In this document: positions 24,018-35,719 of the stretch, piece by piece
Position numbering within the stretch: position 1 is the first letter of the stretch
Layout: every line of letters starts with the position of its first letter
From: Sphagnum compactum
Lineage: Eukaryota; Bryophyta; Sphagnopsida; Sphagnales
Length of the DNA stretch: 64,000 nucleotides
Direction of reading: 5' to 3'
Assembly: GCA_965153455.1 (NCBI GenBank)
Contig: OZ234495.1
Coordinates: forward strand, 14,566,875-14,630,874
Notes under the pieces: generated by a model
Told to the model about the DNA's origin: nothing
Databases searched by the model: none
The model's input: only the letters and a program-made list of their open reading frames with translations
Program-made: the position numbers and the translations under genes

Positions 24018-24536
24018 TTAAAGATAGTCTAGAGTCTGGCCATCTTTCTTAATTCTCAAACCACCAAAAACAATCTCATATGAGAGAACCATAGGGAGAG
24101 ATTTCCTGCTGATTCTATATACCAACACTTTGAGATGCAGAGCACTTACATTAGGGGCAACAAGAGGAGATCTATCACCATGGTACTCAATTAAGGGTGT
24201 TCCCTCTTCATCCTTCAAGGCCAAATACTCAACACAAAATGGACCTTGATTTCGCCGAGGATCGCCAGCCTTTAGTAAATGTCGGCTAAACCTCATACCA
24301 ACTTGCCAATCAGCTCGGAGCTTCACCTCATCCACACTGAATTCCCTAGTACTGCAGGCATTGTAAATCCAAAGGCTTTTTTTCCACATTAGCGCATCGT
24401 CCAAAGTTGCCTCAATTTTGTTCATACCCAGGTTTTTCACTGTCGGCCAAATCTTGCACCTAATAGCAATCTTCTTGTTCTTTACTGTGTACTTGATGAT
24501 GATAGACGTTTCCGTGATTTCGTAAGTTGACCACCT
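24018..24536 (-). CDS. Unrecognised exon-like ORF, C-terminal part of a beta-rich protein
   Basis: An open frame of about 172 residues ends at a stop at 24018. A polypyrimidine tract and TCTCTAG at about 24537 look like a splice acceptor, so this is probably the last exon of a longer gene; I could not find the upstream exons. The residues look coding: alternating hydrophobic and polar stretches (TETSIIIKYTVKNKKIAI, FSVDEVKLRADWQVGMRFSR, ALHLKVLVYRI, MVLSYEIVFGGLRIKK) resemble successive beta strands, as in an outer-membrane barrel. That structural idea is inference only. Codon use is moderate in GC, unlike the flanking AT-rich DNA. A gene remnant cannot be excluded. Confidence 0.42.
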   Translation of the reverse strand, partial: RWSTYEITETSIIIKYTVKNKKIAIRCKIWPTVKNLGMNKIEATLDDALMWKKSLWIYNACSTREFSVDEVKLRADWQVGMRFSRHLLKAGDPRRNQGPFCVEYLALKDEEGTPLIEYHGDRSPLVAPNVSALHLKVLVYRISRKSLPMVLSYEIVFGGLRIKKDGQTLDYL

Positions 24537-24544
24537 AGAGAAAA

Positions 24545-25470
24545 AGAGTGATCCAAACACCCAAAAAAGTGATTAATTACAAAACCAAACAAAATTATTT
24601 TGGAAAATCAAAGTGGGTGGTTGTGACAACCAACCTCAAACCATTTGGTAGCATTTTCTCTAATGCCCACCCAACACTGGTTCCAACTGGTGATGAGGCA
24701 AAATCATCTTGGGGTTATATTAATCAAGCTTTAGATGCACAATCTTACCCATTGCTAGAGCTTGCAGCTCGAGAGTAAGCATGAGAAGCTCCAGGACTCC
24801 CATACGTGTGATTCAGCAATCCATTGTTGGTCAAGGAATCCTGCACAGAAACACAATTTGCCCCAGGCGCCCAACAGAATTTAGAATTTTCCCATTCCCT
24901 TTAAGGTTACCACCAAGTGCTGGGTGACGGTACACAGGGTTTTGGATCTGGCCAGCAATCTGGAGCTAGTTCTCAGGCCAATTTAACATCTAGGTATCAA
25001 CTCCACATCTTTGCTGTTCAGACCATTTTCAAAAGAAAAAGAAAAAAAACTATACCACAATTAGGTCTTATACTTCAATTGCCGCCTCTGGATCATTGCT
25101 TTTGATACACTGGAAATTGTGTAATATGTGCCATTAACTAACATCAAATTGCCCTTTTAATGTAATAAATGCCACAATAAACACCACATATTGTTGTTCG
25201 TTGTAATGGATGAAACCACAAAGTATACCTCACACATGTCATGAGTTGCGGGCTTTTCTGTGAGAAAAATCACATTCTCTTGCAGTGCATGCTTGATCCT
25301 GGAACCTCCAGGGTCAAGCATACCAGGGGGACTAGAAACTCACTCATATGAATTCATAGAAACTTGTATTTTGCAAGGGGTCCTGGCCCATACATCAAAA
25401 AGTGCCAAGAATTGAGCTCAATTTTGAGGAGAGAGTTTGTTCATTGCAGCAGCAGTTACAGGTATAATTG
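24545..25470. other. Intergenic between the unrecognised ORF and the receptor kinase
   Basis: Contains a plus-strand patch of open frame (24.6-24.78 and 24.92-25.10 kb) without recognisable motifs and broken by stops. It also has a strong hairpin at 25290-25320 (14-bp arms, one mismatch, ACC loop), about 160 bp beyond the kinase stop codon. No gene assigned. Confidence 0.4.
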
Positions 25471-25476
25471 GGAGGT

Positions 25477-27057
25477 TTAACAAAGTGGCTGAGCAGTAGG
25501 TACCTCAGTGCTGATTTCATCAGAGCTCAAAGCTTCCTCATGATGATTGGCAATGTACAACCTTTTCACAACTTCCTTCATGTTTGGCCGTTGATTCAGG
25601 TCATCCTCTACACAATGCATTGCCAGTTGCACAACATCCAGTAGCTGCTGTGGCATGTACTCTGTGGGTTGGATCTGAACGTCTACCATCTTGGGGAGAT
25701 GGAATGCCAGTGCCACATCTGGATCACAACCCTGTAGAAACTGGCGGCACCAGTATACCAAGCTCGTGTTCTTCTCAATTGCTCTCTTTCCTGTCACAAG
25801 CTCAAGGAGCACCACACCATAACTGTACACATCATTCTTCTCAGTGGCTTGTCCTGTTGTGCAGTAAACAGGGTCCACATAACCTGGAGTACCCCTGATG
25901 CGCAGGGATGTAGTGGGGTCCAGAGACTGTGTCTTGCTGAGGCCAAAGTCGGCGATTTTGGCATTCATTCCACCATCAAACAAGATGTTGCTTGGCTTGA
26001 TATCCCGATGTACTAGAGTTGGTTTTGCATGGTTGTGCAGATACTCCAACCCCTGTGCCACATCCACTGCCACCCTCATTCTCCCGTTCCAGTCCAAGAG
26101 ATGATGATGATGCCCCATGGCAGCAGCAGTCTGTCCCCCATTCTTCTTCCCATGAAGATGATGCTTCAGTGAACCCCTCTCCATAAACTCATAGATGAGA
26201 AAAAGCTGATCCTCCTCAACACAATAACCGAGCAATGACACAATATTATTATGATTCAATCTTGAAATGCAGTGGAGTTCACTCCAGAATTCCTTCTCGG
26301 TCGAATCTTGTGGGTTCTTAACAACCACCTCCTCCTCATGATCAGACTTGCTGTTGTTGCTGCTGCTGCTCAAGGCGGCCCAATCCAAAGCTTTGTTGCG
26401 GTCAAGCCTTTTGACTGCAGCTTTTTGCTGTGGTTCTGGACCTGGCAGGGAAGCTTCATACACCGTCCCCTGACCACCTTCCCCCAAAACCACTTGAAAG
26501 AAGTTTGTCATGCTCTGAATCTCCTCAAGTGTGAACTTCTTCAGAAACCCAACTTGTTGCAGCTGCTGCTCCCTTGGGCTGTTGCATATGATCTGGGGGG
26601 TTCTAGGGCTGCCAAATTCTGCATCTGAATTGTGCAATTTTAGAACTTGCTGCTGCTGCTGCTGCTGATCAGGAAGCTGACTTGGCTCCAGGTCCTGCAC
26701 TTTCCTTCTTGACAATTGCCACCAGAATCCCGTTGAGAGGCCCACGATAAAAATGATTACAACACTAACTAAACTCGTAAACAAATCAGTCCCCATGCCT
26801 GTTGCTGATGATCTTGTGAGCTGCTTTGAGACCTGATGAGGTTTGGTGGTTGCAATGAGAGGAAGAGGTGTTGGGTATGAGGAGTCCGGTGGTGCGAGAT
26901 TGTCGGGTGGTGTTTTCAAGCTCTGCAGTGTTGTTGCTCGTTGTTGCCCTCCTCCCTGTACCTTGGAGAGCATACCCAGCATGAATATAAGTAGCACGAC
27001 CAAAACAGACCACACATTCAACAGGCCTACAGCAGCCATGGTGGTTTTTAGCAGCAC
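25477..27057 (-). CDS. Receptor-like protein kinase with minimal ectodomain (RD kinase)
   Basis: A 526-residue protein in a single open frame. There is a hydrophobic signal/anchor at residues 8-30, then a short Pro/Ser/Thr-rich extracellular part (about 32-90) with no LRR, lectin or LysM motif. A transmembrane helix (91-113) is followed by basic RRK and a Gln-rich juxtamembrane stretch (poly-Q 131-137). The kinase domain (about 175-500) has the glycine loop GEGGQG (192-197), catalytic Lys216 in AAVKR, HRDIKPSN (350-357), DFG (370-372), activation segment RGTPGYVDPVY (388-398) and DVYSYGVVLLELVTGKR. Arg before the catalytic Asp makes it an RD kinase, and all key residues are present, so it is probably active. 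A Ser/Asn/Glu-rich insert (about 222-252) separates Lys216 from helix C, and a His run (316-319) lies near the hinge. It belongs to the plant RLK/Pelle group; the subfamily is not certain. A downstream intron after EISTE (GGTACC site at about 25.5 kb) could change the last residues. Confidence 0.9.
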   Translation of the reverse strand: MLLKTTMAAVGLLNVWSVLVVLLIFMLGMLSKVQGGGQQRATTLQSLKTPPDNLAPPDSSYPTPLPLIATTKPHQVSKQLTRSSATGMGTDLFTSLVSVVIIFIVGLSTGFWWQLSRRKVQDLEPSQLPDQQQQQQQVLKLHNSDAEFGSPRTPQIICNSPREQQLQQVGFLKKFTLEEIQSMTNFFQVVLGEGGQGTVYEASLPGPEPQQKAAVKRLDRNKALDWAALSSSSNNSKSDHEEEVVVKNPQDSTEKEFWSELHCISRLNHNNIVSLLGYCVEEDQLFLIYEFMERGSLKHHLHGKKNGGQTAAAMGHHHHLLDWNGRMRVAVDVAQGLEYLHNHAKPTLVHRDIKPSNILFDGGMNAKIADFGLSKTQSLDPTTSLRIRGTPGYVDPVYCTTGQATEKNDVYSYGVVLLELVTGKRAIEKNTSLVYWCRQFLQGCDPDVALAFHLPKMVDVQIQPTEYMPQQLLDVVQLAMHCVEDDLNQRPNMKEVVKRLYIANHHEEALSSDEISTEVPTAQPLC

Positions 27058-27359
27058 AGTTCTTCTTCTATTACCCAGCTGTATTTCCTCTTGCTCTTTG
27101 TTTCTGGACTCTTGGTGTTGTTGTTGTTCCTGTTGTTGTTTGCTCTGTAAACACTGCCAAAGCTGACTGAAGAAGCTCTAAAAGGGTTCCTCAGCTGTGA
27201 AGTCAAGCTCCAAGAACCCTTTTGCAACTCCCTGCAAAGCACATGCATCCACCCAGAGATGGATTAGGTAATGGAAGAACAGAAGAAGAGGAGAAACATT
27301 TGATGATCCATCTCCCTCTGGGTCTCAAAGCTCTTCAAAAGAGCAGAACTATTTGATCG

Positions 27360-27395
<36 letters not shown>

Positions 27396-28580
27396 CGGAA
27401 AGCCCTTGTTGTCAGTCATGAGTGCTTTGCACAAGCTTGCAGGGTTCATCACGCACAGAAAGCTTGGCGAGCCGGGATGGTGAGGACCGAGGAGTTGTTG
27501 CTTGTTCCATGGTGCTTACTGTGAGGTTTCTCAAGGTTCTCAGATGGTTCTGGGCTTTGTGGGTGGGGGCGGTTCGTACCTCAATCTCAATCGGTGAGTG
27601 GAGCCTCTCTCTCTCTCTCTCTCTATCCTCTCTCCGCACTCATTCTCGATAAGCAACGCATATTGCTGTATTACTGCCAAAGCTCCACGACGCTCCTCGT
27701 CTTCTTCTTCTTCTTCTTCTTCTTCCGCTTACTTGCGGGAGTTGTCACAACAGAATGACTTGTGCAAATTCTTCACAACCTTTCTTCTTAGCCAAAGAGA
27801 GAGACAGAGACAGAGAGAAATAGAAAACACCCACGAAAGCCAATCCAAGCTCTAAGCCAAGCTTTTTCCAACAGCAAAACCCAGTATCAGTAAAGTAACC
27901 CAGAAACAAAGGACAAACTCCTCACAACAACAGCAACAACAACTTACACCAGCAACAAAGTACAAAAATCTCAAAACAACAACAACAGCAACTTATATAC
28001 ACAAACAGATTTGCAAGCTCAAAATTCACACATTCCAAACCGCCTCACACACACACACACACAAAACACAGATCATTGCAACCTCAAAAATTCACAGATT
28101 CCAACCACCCTCACAAACACAGATCCTAATTGCAACTTCAAAAACTCAGATATTCCAAGCTCAAAAAACTCCACCCACATCATTGCAAACCTCAACTTCA
28201 CAGATTCCAAGCTCAAAAACACACACACACACACACACAGATTTACTATTGCAAGCTCAAATTTCACAGAGTTCAAGATTTTTTTTTCTTAAAAACACAC
28301 AATTTTGCTGCAATCTCCAAAATGGTGAGTGGGTGGTTGGGCAATGCAAAACATACATGGAAAAATTCCAAATAAATTTCGTCGGTAGAATGATAACACC
28401 ACTACTCCTGATTCTTCTTCTTCTTCTTGCTGCTTCTTCTTTGCTTCCTTTTTCTTCTTTCTGGACTAAAGAAATCAACTTGCTTGGCATCTTCTGAACA
28501 AAAGCCAGTCACTTGGGCACTTTACCGAAACACATTACTGACATTTTAGTAGTGTGTAATTATTTTTTTGGGGTTGGCCT
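27058..28580 (-). promoter_or_regulatory. Receptor-kinase leader/promoter rich in microsatellites
   Basis: On the plus strand: (TC)n at about 27363-27392, (CT)n at 27606-27624, (CTT)n at about 27700-27724, GAGA/CAGA repeats at 27795-27820, (CA)n at 28048-28064 and at 28217-28240, and a (CTT)n stretch near 28410-28460. The GA/CT tracts are in the position of a plant 5' leader, where they can serve as GAGA-type elements. CAAACTC-like words recur irregularly through 27.9-28.3 kb. No gene seen. Confidence 0.55.
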
Positions 28581-28584
28581 GTGC

Positions 28585-28710
28585 CTAATATTATTACTAT
28601 TATAATTATTATAATAATTATATTATTATAAACTTATTACTATTATATTATTACTCCAAAGTTACATATTCCCCCTTACTATTATATTATTATTATTATT
28701 ATTTTGGTAA
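28585..28710. repeat. AT-only microsatellite region
   Basis: ATTATT/TATTATAAT repeats with short inverted segments directly precede the solo fold-back arm. This may be an insertion hot spot. Confidence 0.75.
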
Positions 28711-28968
28711 TAATAATAGGCCTATTTTTATATGAGGATTTTTGAAAGATGATTTTTTTGGCTTGTGTTGAAACTTGAGATATATTAGTATACTTGAGAT
28801 ATTAGAAACTTGAGTTGTACTCTCTTGAAGGATTTTGGTTTCTCTTTCTTAGAGGATTTTTTTTGAAGATTTATATTTTTGCATAGGGAAATATTTGGAT
28901 TTTCATAATTCTTCTTTTGCCTTAAGATACCCTTTTTTAATGTAAATGGCAAGGCTACGGTGTGACAC
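28708..28968. mobile_element. Solo arm of the fold-back family
   Basis: Co-linear with the left arm of the 21986-22668 element from TATATGAGGATTTTTGAAAG through GGCTTGTGTTGAAACTTGAG and GAAGGATTTTGG to AATGTAAATGGCAAGG and GTGTGACACA. The second arm is absent; the homology ends in a T-rich tract. Confidence 0.85.
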
Positions 28969-28969
28969 A

Positions 28970-31960
28970 TCCCTTTTTTTTGTTTTTTAAAGAATTTTTT
29001 TTTTGGTAGCCAAAATGGATAGGAATTTTTTTCTAATAATCTTCCTATTATATATTATGCCTAGGAATATATTTAGCCAAATTTGGCTAGCTATACACCA
29101 AATATGAGGTAAACAAAAATTCTTTAATCATCTTTGTGTTTAGCAAAAAAAATTAGCTACCACACTGAAAACCGGATATTGAAATCTGGTGAGCTTTCTT
29201 TTTCTTTTTATCTTTTTCCCTTTTTTTCCCCTCACTTCTGGCTATTGAAATCCTCCTACAATTACTTAATTTTGGAGTATTTAAATTTGTCTTTTTGGGG
29301 AAATTTAGAGAACCGACTTTCTTCTCCATCATGTCTCTTTTTCTTCCCTTCACTTTCCTCACCAAATAGGTAGGGTACTACTACTGGGTACTAGTACTTA
29401 CTCCCCCAAGAGGTCAAACAGGAATCTTTCTTCTGTTGAGTTTGTCCCCCTCGTTCAGTGGTATCCACAAAGTAAGGAAATTACATTAAATCTCAGTATG
29501 AAATGCTGAAACTCAGCATTCAACGCACAAGGTTTGAGAGTAATTATAGTAGTTGTACAGATAGAAGAAGCAGCGAAAATATATGTAGCAGCAGTGGAGG
29601 CGCTCAGGAAAAGGGAAAGACAAGATGACACTCAGTTTACCACCCAAATTGATGGTTTTCCGAGTTTCAACCCCCCTTAGTGCCAATGTACTTTTTTTGC
29701 CAGTCTTTTTTTGCCATCATCACTAGTTTAGCATGTGTAGTTGGACAAAGTGTGAACTAGTTACTCAACTAGTTTTTCAATATTATTTCAAAGTTTATTC
29801 AAAATTCAATATTTCTTGCATTGCACTGAGGTCTAAATTTTTTTAGATTGCCTTCATTAAATCCTATTCACTTGTTGAGATTTTCTGGCAATACCAAAAC
29901 CGCATCCAAATTTCTTATAATTTTTAGTTATAAATGAAATTTCAAGTAATATTTGTTCAATATTCAATACTTTTCCACCATAGGTCAAAACATCATGAAA
30001 CTAACTTGATGCACCCATGCTCCTCGAGGCTTTCAAATAGTACCAAGAGTGCACCATGGTTTGGGAGACCTCAATGTGACAAACAAAACAAACAAATTGC
30101 CTTCCTTCATAAATAGATTTACAAACGCCAAATTTATTTGGCCCAACAACAAATATTGACCCAAATTTGCATACAAATGGTATATTTCATTCAAAATATG
30201 TTGTGAAGGGCATTGGTGGAGCTCTTTCGAGAACTATTTGGTCCCATGTTTTGAGGGATGTTCACTAAATATTATTTACTGTGAAATTGTGAGTTCATTT
30301 TTTGAGAATTTCACAAAAAAAATTTAATTTAACTTTTGTTTTACCTATTGTGATTATTAGTTTGAATTTGCCATAAAGGGTAAAAGCATTATAAAATGAA
30401 TGAGTTAAATTTTTTTATGATGTGAATTTGCAAGACTTTCATTTCAAGAAATAAAAAGGTGGGTAATGAAATGAAAAGAGGAAGAAAATGTGAAGAAGTA
30501 TATGGTTTGGAGGTAATTGATGGAACCTTGCCAAATTTCATTAGTAAAGGCACCAATCTAAATAGGAAGAGGAATTACAATAGGGAAGGACCTAAGTTCA
30601 AGTTGAATTGTTACAAGTCACATCTTAGATCTCAAGGTGGTATGTAATTCAACCAATTGATTGTAACAAATCAACAATGGGCATATGGGAGATGGGTTTG
30701 AAAGGGAAAGTCGAAAGGTGGCAAAAATCATGAATGCCCATTATTATGGAGTACATGATTTTAGGGAAAATTGGAACAACATATAATATTGATATTAGTA
30801 AAATGTAAAATTTTATTCATTTTGAATTATTCAAAATTAACCTTACATAAGTGATTTGGTTTTTAAAATTAAAATAATTTATAAAAACCATGAATACAAA
30901 ATTGCGTCATAATCATGTCTTTGTGTAAATGTACCCTAATAAAATAATTTAATATTTTTTAAAAACCTTATTTGATAATAACTTATCATTTTTAATTATT
31001 TCAAAATCATTTTCTTCTTGTCAATTGATTTTAAAACATTTAGCCCAAATAGAATTTTAATGGAAGAAAAATTTATAACCTAAAAAATCATAATCATCAA
31101 CATTATCATAACATAATGTATTAATGAACATTTTAAAATCATTTTAAACTTCATGACTTCAAAAGAAATTGAAAGTTTTAATGGGAAAGATTGTTTATGG
31201 TTGTTTTTTAGTACGTGTAAAATTTTGTGAACTAATTCTCATTAAAGCTAGTACTTATTAATCATTTTGTTGTGATTATAATGTTGTTTCAAAGCCTTAC
31301 AAATAAAAATAACATTTTGTTGTATAACCGTTCATATGTGCATGAATTCCACAACATAATGATGGATTGGGACATAAATCATCATGTATTGCAAATTTTC
31401 ATCACAACACATTTTCAAATATCCATCATGACATGTCAAATTTGGGTCCAAGTGTTGAAAATTGTCAAAGTGCGACAATTTTTTGTGTACACCATAGCTT
31501 GCATTCACCTTAAAGTGTAATGGAATGCATGGCAAAGGAAAGTGACCAAAACAAAAAGTGAAGGTCCTTCTATCCCTTTCATACCCCAAATTGTGTTTGG
31601 CACAATCATGTAAAAAAAATAATGTCTACTTGTTTGTGCAAACATTCAAAGACCTCAATCTTGCTAAAAGGAGGAATGAATTTGTTGGGTGTTGATCGTA
31701 GTAACTTCTTTCCTTGGTTTAAATTGACTTTAAAGCAATAAATACAAATAAGTTGACTTTGAGGTGGCAAATCTTGAGGTAAAACACGATTGGGCTTGTG
31801 GGATTAGTTGTAATCACATTGATTAAGGTGCAAATCCCATTCTTAAGGTGATGTTTATTCATCAATGAAATGAATTGAATGTGGTTGAAAGACGCATGTG
31901 CAATTGCTTTCATCTTGCATGGAAGTTGAGCTCACAAGTGATGGATATAAAGGTGTTAGC
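28970..31960. other. AT-rich transposon island, no gene
   Basis: Contains the palindrome AGCCAAATTTGGCT at 29075-29088 and a MITE copy at 29.46-29.64 kb. The rest is AT-rich, with no open frame above about 85 codons and no motif recognised. Confidence 0.5.
29460..29645 (+). mobile_element. MITE-family copy, plus orientation
   Basis: Same ordered blocks as the other copies: AAAGTAAGGAAATT, GAAATGCTGAAACTCAGCAT, AATTATAGTAGTTGTAC, ATATATGTAGCAGCAGTGGA, GGCGCTCAGG. It keeps the GAAATGCTGAAACTCAGC words seen at 36.5 kb in reverse. Confidence 0.75.
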
Positions 31961-32986
31961 CAATGTTGGGTGGTTCTCAAATGTTCACCCAATTCTTGAC
32001 CCAATTTTCAACCTAGTTCTCACAATGGGAACCAATTGGCACCTTTAAATGAATGAGAACTGGTCATGAAAACCAATTCCAAATTTATTTATTTTTTGGA
32101 AAATCAAATAGGTTCTTTCATAAAACCTACATCCGATTTTTAGAATATTGTGCCAAATTAAGGTTTTTTAAACAACATGCATTAGCTAGGGAAGTGAAGG
32201 CGTTGTTTAGGGTTAAGGTTAAAGGAACAATTATAAAAAGAACCTAAGGTTTTTTTTAATCTGCAACTATGTTGTAGTGTTGATGTTTTTCTTGCATTGG
32301 TGTTGTTACTTTTTTTGCATAGTGTTATTCAAATTCCTTCTAGCCCAACCCTTTGTTGTTGTTTTTCATGTTGGTGTTGCTACTTCTTTCCTTGGTGTTA
32401 ATTTGATACTTTCCCCCTCTTGCCTTATGTAAGTCAAAGCAAGAAGCACCGAACCAGTCAATTGTTGACTCCATTGAGGTAAAGTTTTATTTCCTTTTTT
32501 GGTTTAATGTTTCTTTTTCTACTTTTTTTTTTTTGGCAAGATTTTCATATACTTTCATTTTGTAGGATACACACATCATATTCCATTAAAAAACTCCATT
32601 ACAAATTGTATCTTGTTTTGTAAATATTTAAAAAATAAATCTCATCTTGTAAAAACTTGCAATTGTTGGTTTTGGTAGATCATGTACTTTTTTTTTCGTT
32701 ACTCATTTGGGTAATTATTTTTAACATCAAATTAAACATGGAACAATCCTCTAAAAATATAAATACATATGATGTATTCATGGATGAAGTCAAAATGGAA
32801 AATGAACCCTTGCAAGAACTTGAAGAAAATGCAAGTGTCCAAACAAAAATAAATAGAAATCCAAAAAGTAATGAACAAACATTGAAAATGTTACATGCAC
32901 AAGATTATTTTACTATGAAAATAGTAGAACTACATTGCGTTTGGCATTTTACTATGCTAATGATAACAAAGAAGTTGATTTTATAA
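31961..32986 (+). pseudogene. hAT-family relic: terminal repeat and N-terminal coding fragment
   Basis: A sequence beginning CAATGTTGGGTGGTTCTC at 31961 matches the terminal repeat of the complete element at 37408 over its first 10-13 bases. About 780 bp further on, an 83-codon frame (32738-32986) begins MEQSSKNI and contains NASVQTKINRNPKSNEQTLK. The same position in the 37.4-41.4 kb element begins MEQFSTND and continues NPSVQT...SRNLENGNEK. The BED finger and catalytic region are missing or unrecognisable, and no right end was found. Confidence 0.7.
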
Positions 32987-32989
32987 TTC

Positions 32990-35660
32990 TTCAAGTCTTG
33001 CGTTGTATTATTTGTTACAATAGTCCAAATTTGAATTTAAATCTCACTATGAAAAATTGTGTCCGTAGAGACCACGTTGCCTTATAAATAGAGCTCAAAA
33101 ACCATTCTAGTACAATTGTGTTGTAATTACATCCTCCAAAATGCAACTCCTATGCAACTACACTTTATAAATATTGTGATTTAATAAATAAATTTCCACA
33201 TTAGAAAATAAACTAACTGTTCAGTAATTGCATTATAGTTTTAAATGTGTTTCATATACGACAATTTATATGCATGTAGTCAACTACATCTGACTTTTTG
33301 AAAAATTCCATTGTAATTGTAATGTGCTATTAAGTTAGGACTATTAAAAATGAGTTACACATTAAGCAAATTTTCTGTAGCTAGCATACAACTTTCATAC
33401 ATGCAATTACACTATGTGTCCGCATTCCCACCGTCCATGAGGCATAAGCTTTGTAACTAGTTTTCAACTATGAAATTTGGTCGTGTAGCTAATTGGCCAT
33501 TATGTTGCCATTAAATGGCCATTATTGTATAACTAATTGCCCACTTATGTGCCATAACTATGCCACTACGTGACCACCCAAATGCCACTAGTTGTTACAT
33601 ATTTGCCACTATGGGGCCATAATATTGGCACTATTTTATAATTGGATGGCCATTACGATGCCTCTACTTGGCCACTAATAAAATAATACTGATTCATTAT
33701 CCATATAAAGTGTGAATTTGTAGATCTCAAATCAAATCCCAACGCTACATAAACTATATTAAAAATATTTATATTGAAAATACATCAAGGTATTCAAGCT
33801 CATACATTTAGAATTTTTCGAGGTTACATGAACAAATGTGGAATTGATAATAGTTGATTCTTTTGTAGATAGCTCCTTGGCACCCACAAGGGTTAAACGT
33901 TGCATTTTGGGGAATATTTAATATATAATATATTGAAATAATTTATTTAATTATTATGAATTAAAAACTAAATTAAATAATTAACCTTTACTCTTAATTA
34001 ATCAATTTAATTCAAACAATTTGTGAAATTAAAAACAATGTATATATTTTATTAAACATTCAATAAGGGTACACATATGGATTTATTTTTATATACCTTA
34101 ATGTCTTCTACTCAAATTCATGATTATTATTTTATATTTCACAATGAATTAGTTGTTAATAATTTAGTATTTATTAATTAATATGTAATATATTTAATTC
34201 TTCGGAACTAATTAATTAAATTGAAATAATTGTTGATAGTTATTTTGATAATTAATTATCAGATATTTAATTCAAATAATTACGTCAAATGATTAATTAC
34301 AAAATTAAAATCAAACACAAAGCATGTGGTAAAACATTTTTTATAATTGCAACTCAATTGTTAGTAAAATGCAACCAAAAGATTTAACTCATACACATTG
34401 TCTTTAAAATCTCATCCCACAAACTATATAAAAGAGGTGTCTTCTCTTGTATTCTGACATTAAAATGATTGTGCCATGTTGGGATGAGTTCATAAAAGCT
34501 TAAACCCAAAGGCAAAACACAAAACAAAAGTAAAAAAATTATGTGGCTACTACTTAGTTTCACATACCATTCTGCTTTCCTATCTAAGTAAATAAGTTCT
34601 ACTTTTCTACCTATCTAAGTAAGTAGGTAAGTAGGTTGGTAAGTAGGCACGTTGGTATGTAGGAGCTACCAATTTATTTACTTATGATTATGTACCAACT
34701 TACATAGGTATTTATATATATTTGTTTCCAAAATTCAATTAAAATATTGTAAAAGCATAGATACATGAAATGGACAAATTTGTGATGGGTTCAAATCCTC
34801 CCATGCTGACTCCACCCCTAAAACATGCATGCATTTTATTGTACGCCATTGAAAAAAGAAAAAGAAAAAAAAACCTTGAAAAAATCTAGACTACAAAACT
34901 GAAACCTTAAAACCTAAATCCATAAACAACCTTGTTACCTAGCATAAAATACTCGGGCCCACTTCTTTTTTTAAATAAAATTTTAAGTTCCCATTGGGTA
35001 TCCATTGGGTATCACAAGGAAAAAAGAAAATGCCCACTCCTATAAGCATTTCATTTTCCAAAATGCTCCACATTTGCATAGGTCTTTTATAGATAAGGGG
35101 GGGAAGGGGGTTCCTCAACCCCTTCGAGTGTTATGGTGCTTAGACCGAGTGTGGTAGATTGAAGGCTAGAATGGGAACACACCAAGGTGTGCCTACAGGA
35201 CCATACTCCCACTTTACTTAAAAACCTTTGAGATTTTTCTTAGTGTATTTGGATATATGCTTAGAGAGCATAAAATCCTGTGAGGGGCATTTCGCAAAAT
35301 CAAATGCTCACAAGCAATGGCCATTCCATTTTCCAAAATGCCCCAAGTTGATTTTTTTTTAAAAAAAATCCCGTGGTACCTAGTAAAATCCTATGGAGGC
35401 ATTTCAGGAAATGAAATGCTTGCATGGACGCCGAGCATCACGAGATGATTTTTTTACGGTTGGTAACACCCTTGGAGCTCTTGTTCACAAATTACCTTTA
35501 CAAGATTTCTTCCTATTGTACTACTACCTTGGCACCATCCGACACTAATTACATTATTTTCAGAAATGTTGAAATTTTCATTCATTCTATGTATATATAT
35601 TGCGGGAGGTAACAGAGTGTTTTTTTTTTTCCCTTCATTTCTTTCAATTTCATCCAACTT
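32990..35660. other. Very AT-rich DNA, no gene
   Basis: At 33.44-33.68 kb GCCACTA/GGCCATTA words recur irregularly, and at 34.58-34.67 kb TAAGTAGGTAAGTAGG repeats occur. There is a G-run at about 35096-35115. Homology with other parts of the island is scattered (for example 35525-35572 with 21775-21822). No coding signal. Confidence 0.5.
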
Positions 35661-35719
35661 GTGGGCTGGTGATCATCCAAAAGAGGGATGAGCCAAGTTT
35701 GGCTAGAGGTCCAAAGCTT

